This document shows, in pieces, positions 14,995 to 24,606 of a stretch of 56,475 nt of DNA. Below the pieces are notes generated by a model that saw only the letters and a program-made list of their open reading frames with translations, did no database searches and was not told where the DNA came from. The position numbers were made by a program, and so were the translations under genes. Origin of the DNA: Thiohalospira sp051745535 (GTDB lineage: Bacteria; Pseudomonadota; Gammaproteobacteria; Thiohalospirales; Thiohalospiraceae); the NCBI GenBank assembly GCA_051745535.1, contig JBNJED010000001.1:1-56475 (forward strand). Direction: 5' to 3'. Positions within the stretch are counted from its first letter, which is position 1; every line of letters starts with the position of its first letter.

Positions 14995-17952
14995 TCAGGA
15001 CTCCAGCCGCTCCACTATCAGCCCCAGGTCGTCGGCAACCTCGGCCCCGAAGGCGCCGGTGACCACGGCGGTGCTCGGCGTCCCCTCGGCGAGGTACTCC
15101 CGGGCCACCCGCTCCAGGTCGTCCTGGCGCACGGCCAGCACACGGTCGCGGAAGCGCTGGCGGACCTCCGGCGTGCGGCCGTAGAGCCGCCCGTGGAAGT
15201 CCTGGCGCGCCTCCCCGGCCGGGGAGCGCGGCTTGTCCAGGGAGGAGACCACGCCGAGGATCGATTCCTCCACCGCCGACCAGTCGTGGTCGCGGCCCAG
15301 GAACCACTCCACCGCGGCGTCGAAGTCGTCCAGGGTCCCCTGGATCCGCGGATCGCGGTAGGAGAAGAAGCGGAAGGCGGCGTTGTCGACGTCCTGGCTG
15401 GCACCGGCGCCGTAGGCCCCGCCCTGCTCGCGGATGGCCCGGTGGAGGAACTGGTTGCGCAGCAGCACCCCCAGGGCGGTGAGCGGCGCGGCGTCGGGGT
15501 GGTCCTTGGCCACCGTGGGATAGGCGCGGGCGCAGAAGCTCACCTGGCTCTGGGTGACCCAGAGCTGCTGGACGGCCTCCCGGACCGGCGGCAGGGTCAG
15601 GCCGGCGAAGCCCTCCGCCACGGGACCGGCGGGCCAGTGGGCGTTGACCGCCCGCTCCAGCCCCTCTGCGTGCTCCGGCTCCCCCACCAGGAGGAAGCGC
15701 CGGGGCGCCTGCTGGATGCGCGCGTGCAGTGCCGCCAGCCGGTCGGCGAAGTCGCGCACCGACTCCCGGTCGTCGTCCATGGCGGCATCCAGCGCCTTGA
15801 GCCGGCGCAGCCCCTCCAGGCCGCGCAGGCGGTGGGTGAGCGAGGCCGCCGGGGCCATGCCGGCGGAGGCGGCGCGCATGGCCAGGACGTGGCCCTGCCC
15901 GGTGACCGCCCGCTCCTGCCGGGCCCGCTGCTCGGCGACGATGTCCCGGAGCCAGTCGTGCTCGTCGAAGCGGGCGCCGGCCACGGTGGCCTCCAGCACC
16001 TCGGCCAGGTCCTCGGCATGACGCGCCAGGGCCTTGCCACCGACGACCAGGTGGCCGGCGGTGTTCTGGACGTCGGCCACGCCGCCCTGGACGGTGCTGT
16101 AGGCGTGGATCCCGCCGGTGACGGCATCCTGCCAGGCCTGGGTCTCGCGGTAGTCACGCTCGCCCACGCCCACCTCGGTGAGGCAGTCGGTGTAGAGCGG
16201 CAGCAGCTCCAGCAGCTCCGGCTCCAGCTCGGGCAGCTCCACCACCACCTGCTGGTAGACCAGGCCATTGGTCCCCTGGCCGTAGAAGGTCGCCGGGGCC
16301 GGCGTTCCGGCCAGGGTGGTGAATTCCGGCGGCGCGGCGGCCTCGGGTATATCCTCGATACCGACCCGGGGTAGCAGCTCCGGGTCGTCAGCCCGGTTCT
16401 GGCGGTCGGTCAGTTCCGCGGCGCGTTCCACCAGCTCCTGGCGCTGATCGGGGTCCAGGGTGGCGGCGATGGCATCCAGGTGGGTGCGCTCCGCCGTCTC
16501 CCGGCGCTGGCTCATCTGGGGCTCCGGGCGCAGGGTCAGCCGCACCCGGTGGGGGTTGTCCAGCAGCCGTTCGCGGACCAGCCGCGGGATGAAGTCGGGC
16601 TCGGCGGCCTCGGCGCGCAGCTCCGCCAGGGCGGTGTCCAGGTCCCAGACGCCCACCGGGTCGCCGCGGTGGATGGCGGCGGAGAGGCCGTCGAGGATGA
16701 TCTGGAGGCCGAAGGGCATGCCGTCACCCTCGATCTCCCGCTGGCTGATCTCGATCTGGTGGAGGACCGCCTCCACTCGCTCGGCGGGAACGCCCTCCCG
16801 GGCCACCTCCTCCAGGGTCTCGACCACCAGCCGCTCCACGGCATCGGCGTGCTCGGGGTCGGAGCCCTCCAGGCCGCAGACGAAGGCCATCTCCTTGTTG
16901 GAGTCCTCCACCCCCAGCAGCGGCGAGGGGTTGGTCCCCAGGTCGCTGCTCTCCAGGGCGTGGCGCAGGGGGGACGCGCTGTTGTCCAGCAGCACGCCGG
17001 AGAGGACCTGGGCGCGCAGCTGCTCGGCCAGGTCGGTGGAGCGGCCCAGCAGCCAGCCCAGGACGTGGTGGGTCTTGCGCGCGGTGTCGGGCCCGTCCAC
17101 GGCGTAGCCCTCCTCCACCCGGACGGGGGCGTGGTAGCGGGTCTCGTCCGGGACCTCCATGCGCCGGTCCAGCCGCTGGAAGGCGGAGAGCGCCCGCTCC
17201 TCGATGGCGGTCTGGATCTCGCCCACCGGCAGGTCGCCGAAGGTCATGAAGACGGCGTTGGAGGGGTGGTAGTGGCTGGCGTAGAAGGCCTTGAGCTGCT
17301 CGTGGGTGAGCTGCGGGATCTGCTCCGGGTCACCGCCGCTGTTGTGGTGGTAGGTGACCGTGGGGAAGAGATAGCGCGTGAGCTCCTGGAAGAGCACCGC
17401 CGTGGCGGAGCTCATGGCCCCCTTCATCTCGTTGTAGACCACCCCGCGCCGGACCAGTGGCGTGGTGGGGTCCGACGGCTCCTCGAACTCCAGCCGGTGG
17501 CCCTCCTGGGCGAAGTCCATCTCGTCGAGATTGGCGAAGAAGACCGCGTCCAGATAGACGTCCAGGAGGTTGAAGAAGTCCTTGCGGTTGGTGCTCGCAA
17601 AGGGATAGGCGGTCCAGTCACTGGAAGTCAGCGCATTCATGAAGGTGTTCAGCGACCGCCGGATCATCATGAAGAAGGGATCGCGCACCGGATAGTTCCG
17701 GCTGCCGCAGAGGACCGTGTGCTCCAGGATGTGGGCCACGCCGGTGGAATCCTGGGGCATGGTCCGCAGCCCCACCAGGAAGACGTTCTCGGGATTGTCC
17801 GCCGCGATATGGTAGTGGATGGCGCCGGTGGCACGATGGCGCCAGGTCTCCACGGTGACCTGCAGGGCCTCGATGGGCCGGGCCCCCAGGGATTCGAAGG
17901 CCGGGTGGCCGTGGTGCTCCCCTTGCGGGACCGTCGCGGGGCTGTTGCTCAT
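14995..17952 (-). CDS. M16C (PreP/insulinase-type) zinc metalloprotease
   Basis: A 985-residue peptidase of the M16C presequence-protease family. The inverted zinc motif HILEHTVLCGS (HxxEH) lies about residues 72-82 with LRTMPQDSTGVA just before it. The distal zinc-ligand region follows, and the M16C-associated middle and C-terminal domains extend to the end, which matches the usual PreP length of about 970-1000. It degrades peptides inside a closed chamber, in bacteria presumably cytoplasmic. No signal peptide is visible. The ATG at 17950-17952 was chosen over one 15 codons upstream because AGGAGA precedes it and the extra residues are low-complexity. Not in an obvious operon. Confidence 0.88.
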   Translation of the reverse strand: MSNSPATVPQGEHHGHPAFESLGARPIEALQVTVETWRHRATGAIHYHIAADNPENVFLVGLRTMPQDSTGVAHILEHTVLCGSRNYPVRDPFFMMIRRSLNTFMNALTSSDWTAYPFASTNRKDFFNLLDVYLDAVFFANLDEMDFAQEGHRLEFEEPSDPTTPLVRRGVVYNEMKGAMSSATAVLFQELTRYLFPTVTYHHNSGGDPEQIPQLTHEQLKAFYASHYHPSNAVFMTFGDLPVGEIQTAIEERALSAFQRLDRRMEVPDETRYHAPVRVEEGYAVDGPDTARKTHHVLGWLLGRSTDLAEQLRAQVLSGVLLDNSASPLRHALESSDLGTNPSPLLGVEDSNKEMAFVCGLEGSDPEHADAVERLVVETLEEVAREGVPAERVEAVLHQIEISQREIEGDGMPFGLQIILDGLSAAIHRGDPVGVWDLDTALAELRAEAAEPDFIPRLVRERLLDNPHRVRLTLRPEPQMSQRRETAERTHLDAIAATLDPDQRQELVERAAELTDRQNRADDPELLPRVGIEDIPEAAAPPEFTTLAGTPAPATFYGQGTNGLVYQQVVVELPELEPELLELLPLYTDCLTEVGVGERDYRETQAWQDAVTGGIHAYSTVQGGVADVQNTAGHLVVGGKALARHAEDLAEVLEATVAGARFDEHDWLRDIVAEQRARQERAVTGQGHVLAMRAASAGMAPAASLTHRLRGLEGLRRLKALDAAMDDDRESVRDFADRLAALHARIQQAPRRFLLVGEPEHAEGLERAVNAHWPAGPVAEGFAGLTLPPVREAVQQLWVTQSQVSFCARAYPTVAKDHPDAAPLTALGVLLRNQFLHRAIREQGGAYGAGASQDVDNAAFRFFSYRDPRIQGTLDDFDAAVEWFLGRDHDWSAVEESILGVVSSLDKPRSPAGEARQDFHGRLYGRTPEVRQRFRDRVLAVRQDDLERVAREYLAEGTPSTAVVTGAFGAEVADDLGLIVERLES

Positions 17953-18042
17953 CGCCGATTCGTCTCCTCTCGGATGGGTGGGGTCGGAAGATTGCAAGCA
18001 TGGGGGCGCACCCCTGCCGGGGGCAAGGGGGTACGTCCTGCC

Positions 18043-18068
18043 AAAAAACCCCGCCAGGGGGCGGGGTT
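18043..18068 (-). terminator. Rho-independent terminator of metF
   Basis: On the minus strand the sequence after the metF stop reads AACCCCGCC, a four-base loop CCCT, GGCGGGGTT and then a continuous T-run (18043-18048 read as A on the plus strand). The nine-pair stem with a U-tract is a standard intrinsic terminator. The remaining 90 bases up to the protease gene carry nothing else I can support. Confidence 0.88.
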
Positions 18069-18075
18069 GAGGGGG

Positions 18076-18936
18076 TCAGGTCCGGATGCCGAGGTCCTGC
18101 CAGAGCTTCATGGTCGGCTTTGCCTGATTCATGCTGTAGAAGTGAATGCCCGGGGCCCCCTGGGCGAGGAGCTCCTCGGCCATGGTCCCGGTCACCTCAT
18201 GGCCGAAGGCCTGCAGCCCCTCCTTGTCGTCCTTGTCGGCCAGCTCCTCGGCGCGCCAGCTCATCCAGCGGGGCAGCTCGGCGCCGCACATGCCGGAGAA
18301 GCGCTTGAGCTGCTCCCAGTTGATGATGGGCATGATCCCGGGGATCACCGGGATATCCACGCCGCGCTTCTCCAGCTGGTCGATGAACTGGTAGTAGGCA
18401 TCGGCGTTGAAGAAGTACTGGGTGATGGCCACGTCGGCACCGGCCTTCACCTTGCGGGCGAAGTTGTCGATGTCGGCCGAGGCGGACGGCGCCTGCGGAT
18501 GGAATTCCGGATAGGCGCCCACCTCCAGGTGGAAGGTATCGCCGTACTCGGACCGCAGGAACTCCACCAGCTCGTTGGCGTAGCGGAACTCGCCTGAGGG
18601 CCCGCGCATACCCGAGGGCACGTCCCCGCGCAGGGCGACGATGCGCTTGACGCCCATGTCCCGGTAGGTATTGACCAGCTCCCGGATCTCGTCCTTGCTG
18701 GAGGTGATGCAGGAGAGGTGGGGGGCGGCGTCCAGACCGGCGTTGAGCATGTCCTGGACGGTCTCCACGGTGCCCTGCTGGGTGGAGCCGCCGGCGCCGA
18801 AGGTCACCGAGACGTAGTGGGGATTCAGGGTCATGAGCTTGTCCCGCACGCGATGGAGGCGGTCCCGCGCCTCCTCGGACTTGGGCGGGAAGAACTCGAT
18901 GCTGAAACTCTTTTCAAACTTTTTCTGCGATTCCAT
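18076..18936 (-). CDS. metF: Methylenetetrahydrofolate reductase
   Basis: A 286-residue TIM-barrel flavoenzyme reducing 5,10-methylene-THF to 5-methyl-THF for methionine synthesis. It opens with FSIEFFPPKSEEA and has VSVTFGAGGSTQ, HLSCITSS, RIVALRGDVPSG, GAYPEFHPQAPS, ITQYFFNADAYY and PGIMPIINWEQLKRF, the complete MetF signature set. The ATG at 18934-18936 has GAGGAG upstream, so it is preferred to the ATG nine codons earlier. It lies 110 bp downstream of ahcY, from which it is separated by a terminator, so partial read-through or its own promoter would be needed for expression. Confidence 0.95.
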   Translation of the reverse strand: MESQKKFEKSFSIEFFPPKSEEARDRLHRVRDKLMTLNPHYVSVTFGAGGSTQQGTVETVQDMLNAGLDAAPHLSCITSSKDEIRELVNTYRDMGVKRIVALRGDVPSGMRGPSGEFRYANELVEFLRSEYGDTFHLEVGAYPEFHPQAPSASADIDNFARKVKAGADVAITQYFFNADAYYQFIDQLEKRGVDIPVIPGIMPIINWEQLKRFSGMCGAELPRWMSWRAEELADKDDKEGLQAFGHEVTGTMAEELLAQGAPGIHFYSMNQAKPTMKLWQDLGIRT

Positions 18937-18962
18937 GACACTCCTCACGAGGTAGCGTCCCA

Positions 18963-19012
18963 AGAAAAAGGGAAGGCGCGGCGACCCGTATGCACGGGCC
19001 GCCGGCCTTCCC
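18963..19012 (-). terminator. Intrinsic terminator after ahcY
   Basis: Read on the minus strand, GGGAAGGC pairs with GCCTTCCC across a long GC-rich hairpin containing GGCGGCCCGT / ACGGGTCGCC, followed by TTTTTCTT (18963-18969 region). It lies directly after the ahcY stop and before metF, so it should end or attenuate the metK-ahcY transcript. Confidence 0.82.
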
Positions 19013-19046
19013 TCATGCTGCCGAAAGGCGGCGGACCGCCGTTGGC

Positions 19047-20360
<1,314 letters not shown>

Positions 20361-20406
20361 GAAAGGTTTCTCCTTCGCTATAAATTCGGGAATGCTGCGC
20401 TTGCTG

Positions 20407-20430
20407 GCGGGGTGCCGTCGGGCACCCCGC
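20407..20430 (-). other. Intercistronic hairpin between metK and ahcY
   Basis: A perfect ten-pair stem, GCGGGGTGCC with GGCACCCCGC, encloses a four-base loop in the 81-bp gap between metK and ahcY. No T-run follows on the minus strand, so it is unlikely to be a full terminator. It may stabilise or mark a processing site in the joint mRNA. I compared the gap with the SAH-riboswitch pattern and do not see it. Confidence 0.6.
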
Positions 20431-20441
20431 CCGGCGCCGCT

Positions 20442-21608
20442 TTAGATGCCGGCAGCCTTGCGCAGGGCGTCGGCCTTGTCGGTCTTCTCCCAGGTGATGT
20501 CGTCCTCGGTGCGGCCGAAGTGACCGTAGGCAGCGGTCTTCTTGTAGATGGGCCGCAGCAGGTCGAGCATGTTCACGATGCCCTTCGGACGCAGGTCGAA
20601 GTTGTCGCGGACGATCTGCTCGAGCTTGTCCTCGGAGATCTTGGCGGTACCGAAGGTCTCGACGCGCACGGAGGTGGGCTCGGCCACGCCGATGGCGTAG
20701 GAGAGCTGGACCTCGCAGCGGTCGGCCAGGCCGGCGGCCACGACGTTCTTGGCGACGTAGCGGCCGGCGTAGGCGGCGGAACGGTCCACCTTGGACGGGT
20801 CCTTGCCGGAGAAGGCACCGCCGCCGTGGCGGCCCATGCCGCCGTAGGTGTCGACGATGATCTTCCGGCCGGTGAGGCCACAGTCACCCACGGGGCCGCC
20901 GATGACGAAGCGGCCGGTGGGGTTGATGTGGAACTTGGTGTCCTTGGTCACCCACTCCTCGGGGAGCACGGGCTTGAGGATCTCCTCGCGAACGGCCTCC
21001 TCGAGGTCCTTCTGGGAGATGTCCTCGTCGTGCTGGGTGGAGAGGACGACGGCATCCAGGCCCACCGGGGTGGTGCCCTCGTAGCGCAGGGTCACCTGGC
21101 TCTTGGCGTCGGGCCGGAGCCACGGCAGGGTGCCGTCCTTGCGGACGATGGACTGACGCTGGGTCAGGCGCTGGGCCAGGGAGATCGGGGCGGGCATGAG
21201 CACGTCGGTCTCGTCCACGGCGAAACCGAACATCAGGCCCTGGTCACCGGCGCCCTGATTGGGGTCGAGACCGCGGCCCTCGTCCACGCCCTGGGCGATG
21301 TCGGGGGACTGCTTGTCGAGGGCGACCAGGACGGCGCAGCTCTCGTAGTCGAAGCCCATGTCGGAGTGGTTGTAGCCGATCTCGTTGACCACTTCGCGAG
21401 CGATCTCGTTGTACTCGATCTTCGCGCTGGTGGTGATCTCACCGGAGAGGACGATCATGCCGGTGTTGATCATGGTCTCGCAGGCAACACGCGCCTTGGG
21501 GTCCTCGGTGAGGATGGCGTCGAGGATGCCGTCGGAGATCTGATCGGCCACCTTGTCGGGATGGCCCTCGGAGACGGACTCGGAAGTAAAGAGGCTGGTG
21601 TTCGACAT
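20442..21608 (-). CDS. metK: S-adenosylmethionine synthetase
   Basis: A 388-residue enzyme making S-adenosylmethionine from ATP and methionine. It has LFTSESVSEGHPDKVADQIS (residues 5-24), GEITTSA, GAGDQGLMFGFA, FHINPTGRFVIGGPVGDCG and the P-loop-like GGGAFSGKDPSKVDRSAAY, all MetK hallmarks at normal length. The ATG at 21606-21608 has TAGGAG upstream, and a small hairpin CCCCG-ATA-CGGGG lies just before the Shine-Dalgarno. It is the first gene of metK-ahcY(-metF), transcribed from the long non-coding region 21609-22134. Confidence 0.97.
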   Translation of the reverse strand: MSNTSLFTSESVSEGHPDKVADQISDGILDAILTEDPKARVACETMINTGMIVLSGEITTSAKIEYNEIAREVVNEIGYNHSDMGFDYESCAVLVALDKQSPDIAQGVDEGRGLDPNQGAGDQGLMFGFAVDETDVLMPAPISLAQRLTQRQSIVRKDGTLPWLRPDAKSQVTLRYEGTTPVGLDAVVLSTQHDEDISQKDLEEAVREEILKPVLPEEWVTKDTKFHINPTGRFVIGGPVGDCGLTGRKIIVDTYGGMGRHGGGAFSGKDPSKVDRSAAYAGRYVAKNVVAAGLADRCEVQLSYAIGVAEPTSVRVETFGTAKISEDKLEQIVRDNFDLRPKGIVNMLDLLRPIYKKTAAYGHFGRTEDDITWEKTDKADALRKAAGI

Positions 21609-22134
21609 TATACTGGTCGCTCCTAGCTTGGCCCCGTATCGGGGTTACACAAAAGACGCGCCGTCCGGTATGGACGGCCCTCGTTGAAAATCATGATGCG
21701 CCACGGCTGCGTACGTAATGGAAGCGGGCGGGCGCTCGGGCCGGGTGTGCGGGCGGCGTTGCTGGCCGCCCTTCTCTGAATCGGCGGTGGACCCGGCCCG
21801 TGCCGTTGCCATCCGCGATAACTGTAGCCCAGTGAAGAGGGTTTGCAGCTGTCTGCAGCGCATTTCCAAATGGGTGCCGCCGCAAGACGAAGAGCATGAA
21901 AACATATCCGGAACGGAGTTTCAACCGACAACGGCCGGACGCGCCCCGGCGGGCGCTTCAGCAGATTCGTAACGCACTGACAAAAAAGGCCGAACCAAAC
22001 ATTATCGGGATTGTCAGAACTCCCACAGGGAGGCCTTTGGGGCTTGCTCGAAGCCTCGCCAGACGGCGCCAGGGGAAAAAATCTGTAACGCAGCCGACAC
22101 ATAAAAACGGCCCCGACGAACAGGAATATTGTAG
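21609..22134. other. Non-coding 526-bp region between metK and the MBL-fold lipoprotein gene
   Basis: This divergent gap is noticeably richer in A+T than its surroundings and carries no convincing gene. It holds several inverted repeats: CCGTCC/GGACGG near 21661-21676, GGGCGGC/GCCGCCC at 21751-21771, GCGCCC/GGGCGC near 21941-21956 and CTGACAA (21977-21983) / TTGTCAG (22011-22017). A palindrome ATCATGAT is at 21690-21697. The words GTAACGCA (near 21969 and 22085) are repeated. It must contain the promoters for both flanking genes. I could not match a known SAM or SAH riboswitch. A leader regulator or small RNA is possible but unproven. Confidence 0.6.
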
Positions 22135-23202
22135 TTGATTAACAGATATTTACACCGTTATCCCGATACCATCCGGAGATTTTTTGTGCTGTTCTGGTGC
22201 CTGGTTGGCACGGCTTGCACCACCCCGGCCCCCTCCGCCCCGCCCCACCATCAGGGCGACGGCTTTCGCAACCACCCGCCGGTGGAACGGCCCGGCTTCA
22301 CCGACTTCCTCCGCTGGCAGTGGGAGCGGCCGGATCAACCGGCCTGGGAACCGCCCACGGCGGAGCCGCGCCCGCTGGAGGGGCGGGACGGGGCGGCGAT
22401 CACCTGGATCGGCCACGCCACGGCGCTGCTGGAGGTCGACGGGCGCACTGTCCTCACCGACCCGGTCTTCAGCGACCGCGCCTCGCCGCTCACCTGGCTG
22501 GGTCCCCGGCGGTACGCCCCGCCCCGGCCGGCCCTGAAGGCGCTGCCCGCCATCGATGTCGTGGTGATCTCCCACAACCACTATGACGCCCTGGACGCCG
22601 CCAGCGTGGAGGCCCTGGCCGAGGCCCATCCGGGGGCGCACTTCTTCGTCCCCCTGGGCCTGGCCGACTGGTTCCGGGAGCGCGGCATCGACCGGGTCAC
22701 GGAGCTGGACTGGTGGGAATCGGCCGAGCATGCCGGGCTGACGGTTACCGCCACCCCGGTACAGCACTGGAGCAAGCGCGGCCTGTTCGACGAGAACGAG
22801 AGCCTCTGGGCCGGCTGGGCGGTGGAGTTCGGCGACTTCGACTTCTGGTTCGCCGGTGATACCGGCTACCAGCCGGTCCACTTCCGGGAGACCGGCCGAC
22901 GGCTGGGCCCCTTCGACCTCGCGGCCATCCCAATCGGGGCCTACGCCCCACGCTGGTTCATGAAGAGCAGCCACGTGACCCCGGAGGAGGCGGTTCGGAT
23001 CCGGGATGATGTCGGTGCCCGGCGGGCGGTGGCCATCCACTGGGGCACCTTCCCGCTGACCGACGAACCGCCGGCGGAGCCCGCCGAGCGGCTGCGGGCG
23101 GCGCGGAACGAGGCCGGACTGCAATCGTCCGCCTTCCACCTGCTGCGCCACGGCGAGACCTGGCGACTGTCAGAACCAACCCGACCGGTGGAGGAGCCAT
23201 AG
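22135..23202 (+). CDS. MBL-fold metallohydrolase lipoprotein (COG2220 / NAPE-PLD-like)
   Basis: A 355-residue protein with an N-terminal hydrophobic segment and the lipobox VGTAC (Cys near residue 28). A beta-lactamase-fold domain follows: ITWIGHATALLEVDGRTVLTDPVFSDR, the metal motif SHNHYDALD (about 143-151), WFAGDTGYQPVHF and AIHWGTFPLTDEP. This order is that of bacterial N-acyl-phosphatidylethanolamine-hydrolysing phospholipase D-like enzymes; a phosphodiester or lipid substrate in the periplasm is likely but not proven. The start is a TTG at 22135, eight bases after AGGAA; no in-frame ATG precedes the signal peptide. It stands alone on its strand until the cytochrome c' gene 158 bp downstream. 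Confidence 0.83.
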   Translation: MINRYLHRYPDTIRRFFVLFWCLVGTACTTPAPSAPPHHQGDGFRNHPPVERPGFTDFLRWQWERPDQPAWEPPTAEPRPLEGRDGAAITWIGHATALLEVDGRTVLTDPVFSDRASPLTWLGPRRYAPPRPALKALPAIDVVVISHNHYDALDAASVEALAEAHPGAHFFVPLGLADWFRERGIDRVTELDWWESAEHAGLTVTATPVQHWSKRGLFDENESLWAGWAVEFGDFDFWFAGDTGYQPVHFRETGRRLGPFDLAAIPIGAYAPRWFMKSSHVTPEEAVRIRDDVGARRAVAIHWGTFPLTDEPPAEPAERLRAARNEAGLQSSAFHLLRHGETWRLSEPTRPVEEP

Positions 23203-23251
23203 CTGCCCGGCGCTCCGGTCTACCATCATCGGCGCCATTCCCCTTGAAATC

Positions 23252-23290
23252 ATGGTCACTCTCCCTGAACTTATGGTCAGGACGATGGTC
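23252..23290 (+). promoter_or_regulatory. Three ATGGTC repeats upstream of cytochrome c'
   Basis: The hexamer ATGGTC occurs three times in the same orientation, at 23252, 23273 and 23285 (spacings 21 and 12), in the 158-bp gap before the cytochrome c' gene. A TTGAAA (23244-23249) could be a -35 element, but no good -10 is seen at 17 bp. The repeats look like binding sites for an unidentified regulator. Confidence 0.3.
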
Positions 23291-23360
23291 CATCGCGTCG
23301 GGCGGCCCCGTGCCCCCGTTATCTCTACCCCGACTCCTACAAAGGCAAGGGAGGCAAACA

Positions 23361-23822
23361 ATGCGCAAGCTCATCGCCGGCGGCCTCGTCGCCGCCACCG
23401 CCCTCATGGGCGCCAGTACTGCCGTGGCCGAGAAGGAAGATGCCGACTACGTCGAATACCGCCAGGGCGTCTTCACCGCCATGTCCTGGAACTTCGGCCC
23501 GCTGGTCGGCATGGCCAAGGGGGAGATCGACTTCGACGCCGACCTCGCCCAGCGCAATGCCGAGCGCCTGGCCCAGCTGGCCAGCATGCCCTGGGAGGGC
23601 TTCGAGGGCGGTCCCCATGACGCGGGTGACGGCCACACCCACGCCAAGGAGGCCATCTGGGACGAGCAGGACAAGTTCGAGGGTGGCGCCGAGAAGTTCC
23701 AGCAGGAGGTCGACAAGCTGGCCGAGGTCGCCCAGCAGGGCGAGCTGGGTCCGCTGCGCCAGCAGGTGGGCGCCGTAGGTGACAGCTGCAAGAAGTGCCA
23801 CGACAACTTCAAGGAGGACTAA
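23361..23822 (+). CDS. Cytochrome c'
   Basis: A 153-residue periplasmic haem protein with a clear signal peptide (about residues 1-23, ending STAVA) and a single C-terminal haem attachment motif CKKCH (about 144-148). The mature part is a four-helix bundle: YVEYRQGVFTAMSWNFGPLVGM, LAQRNAERLAQLASMPWEGF, KFQQEVDKLAEVAQ. Class II cytochromes c' bind NO and are used against nitrosative stress or as electron carriers in purple and sulfur-oxidising bacteria. AAGGGAGG precedes the ATG at 23361. It converges on a b561-type cytochrome gene, a common partner. Confidence 0.92.
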   Translation: MRKLIAGGLVAATALMGASTAVAEKEDADYVEYRQGVFTAMSWNFGPLVGMAKGEIDFDADLAQRNAERLAQLASMPWEGFEGGPHDAGDGHTHAKEAIWDEQDKFEGGAEKFQQEVDKLAEVAQQGELGPLRQQVGAVGDSCKKCHDNFKED

Positions 23823-23864
23823 GGTCGGGCGGACGGCCGGGCCCGGCGGGCCCGGCACCCGTGC

Positions 23865-23900
23865 GAAGGGGCCGGCGCACTGCGTCGGCCCCTTCTCGTT
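23865..23900 (+). terminator. Terminator between cytochrome c' and cytochrome b561 genes
   Basis: GAAGGGGCCG (23865-23874) pairs with CGGCCCCTTC (23886-23895), a ten-pair stem with an 11-base loop, followed by TCGTT. It lies in the 87-bp gap between the two convergent genes and probably serves the cytochrome c' transcript, perhaps both. Confidence 0.7.
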
Positions 23901-23909
23901 GGGGGGTGG

Positions 23910-24572
23910 TCAGGGGGCGGTGGCGACGGCGAGGGCCAGGGCCCCGGCTACCAGGGCCAGGAGGACCGCCGCACGCACGAGCGGCGCCATGGCCGGCTGC
24001 CGCGCCTCTTCGCGCTTGTAGCCGGTGATCATGGGTCGGACCAGATCCTCCCGGCGCACCAGCCGATAGACGACGATGGCAACGATATGCAGGGCTACCA
24101 GTACCAGCAGCATATCGAAGATGGTCTTGTGCCAGCCCGTGAGCCAGCTCTGGGTACTGCTGCCGACCCAGCCACCCAGCGGCCCGTCGAAGAAGATGTC
24201 GTCGGTGGCGAAGAGCCCGGTGAGCCCCTGCGCCAGCAGCAGGACGAGCATCACCAGCACCATCCAGCCGCCCGCCGGATTGTGACCCAGGGTATGGCCC
24301 TCCCCCCGGAGCCAGCCGCGCAGGTAGGTGAGGACGGCCCGGGGGCCCTGGAGGAAGCCGGAGAAGCGCGCCGTCTCGCTGCCGGCCAGCCCCCAGAGGA
24401 CCCGGAACCCGACCAGGGTGATGATGGTATATCCGCTCCAGACATGGATATTCACCCATTCCAGCCCCTGCTCGCCGCTGTACCAGGACAGCGCAAAGGC
24501 CGCCACCAGCAGCCAGTGGAACAGGCGGACGGGTAGATCCCAGACCTTCACCCGGTGGGCATCCGGCGTCAT
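23910..24572 (-). CDS. Cytochrome b561-family membrane protein
   Basis: A 220-residue integral membrane cytochrome. It opens with the family motif KVWDLPVRLFHWLLV (His about 19 a haem ligand) and has NIHVWSGYTIITLVGFRVLWG, then two further hydrophobic segments and TGWHKTIFDMLLVLVALHIVAIVVY with ligand-type histidines. A C-terminal extra helix (LVRAAVLLALVAGALAL) ends the protein. It resembles the di-haem b-type subunits that pass electrons between quinol and periplasmic c-type cytochromes. Its convergent neighbour is cytochrome c', a frequent partner for this family. Electron transfer between the two is inference. Confidence 0.87.
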   Translation of the reverse strand: MTPDAHRVKVWDLPVRLFHWLLVAAFALSWYSGEQGLEWVNIHVWSGYTIITLVGFRVLWGLAGSETARFSGFLQGPRAVLTYLRGWLRGEGHTLGHNPAGGWMVLVMLVLLLAQGLTGLFATDDIFFDGPLGGWVGSSTQSWLTGWHKTIFDMLLVLVALHIVAIVVYRLVRREDLVRPMITGYKREEARQPAMAPLVRAAVLLALVAGALALAVATAP

Positions 24573-24606
24573 CCTTCCTCTCCTTGTCGCAACCTCGATA
24601 CGCCGG

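Noticed and set aside
20361..22134. SAH or SAM riboswitch before ahcY or metK
   Set aside because: I compared both leaders with the conserved cores that I know of the SAH and SAM classes and found no match; only simple hairpins are present. A covariance search would be decisive.
21896..22138. An 80-codon plus-strand frame in the region upstream of the MBL-fold lipoprotein gene
   Set aside because: No ribosome-binding site, no family resemblance, third-position G+C pattern not typical, and it runs through inverted repeats.
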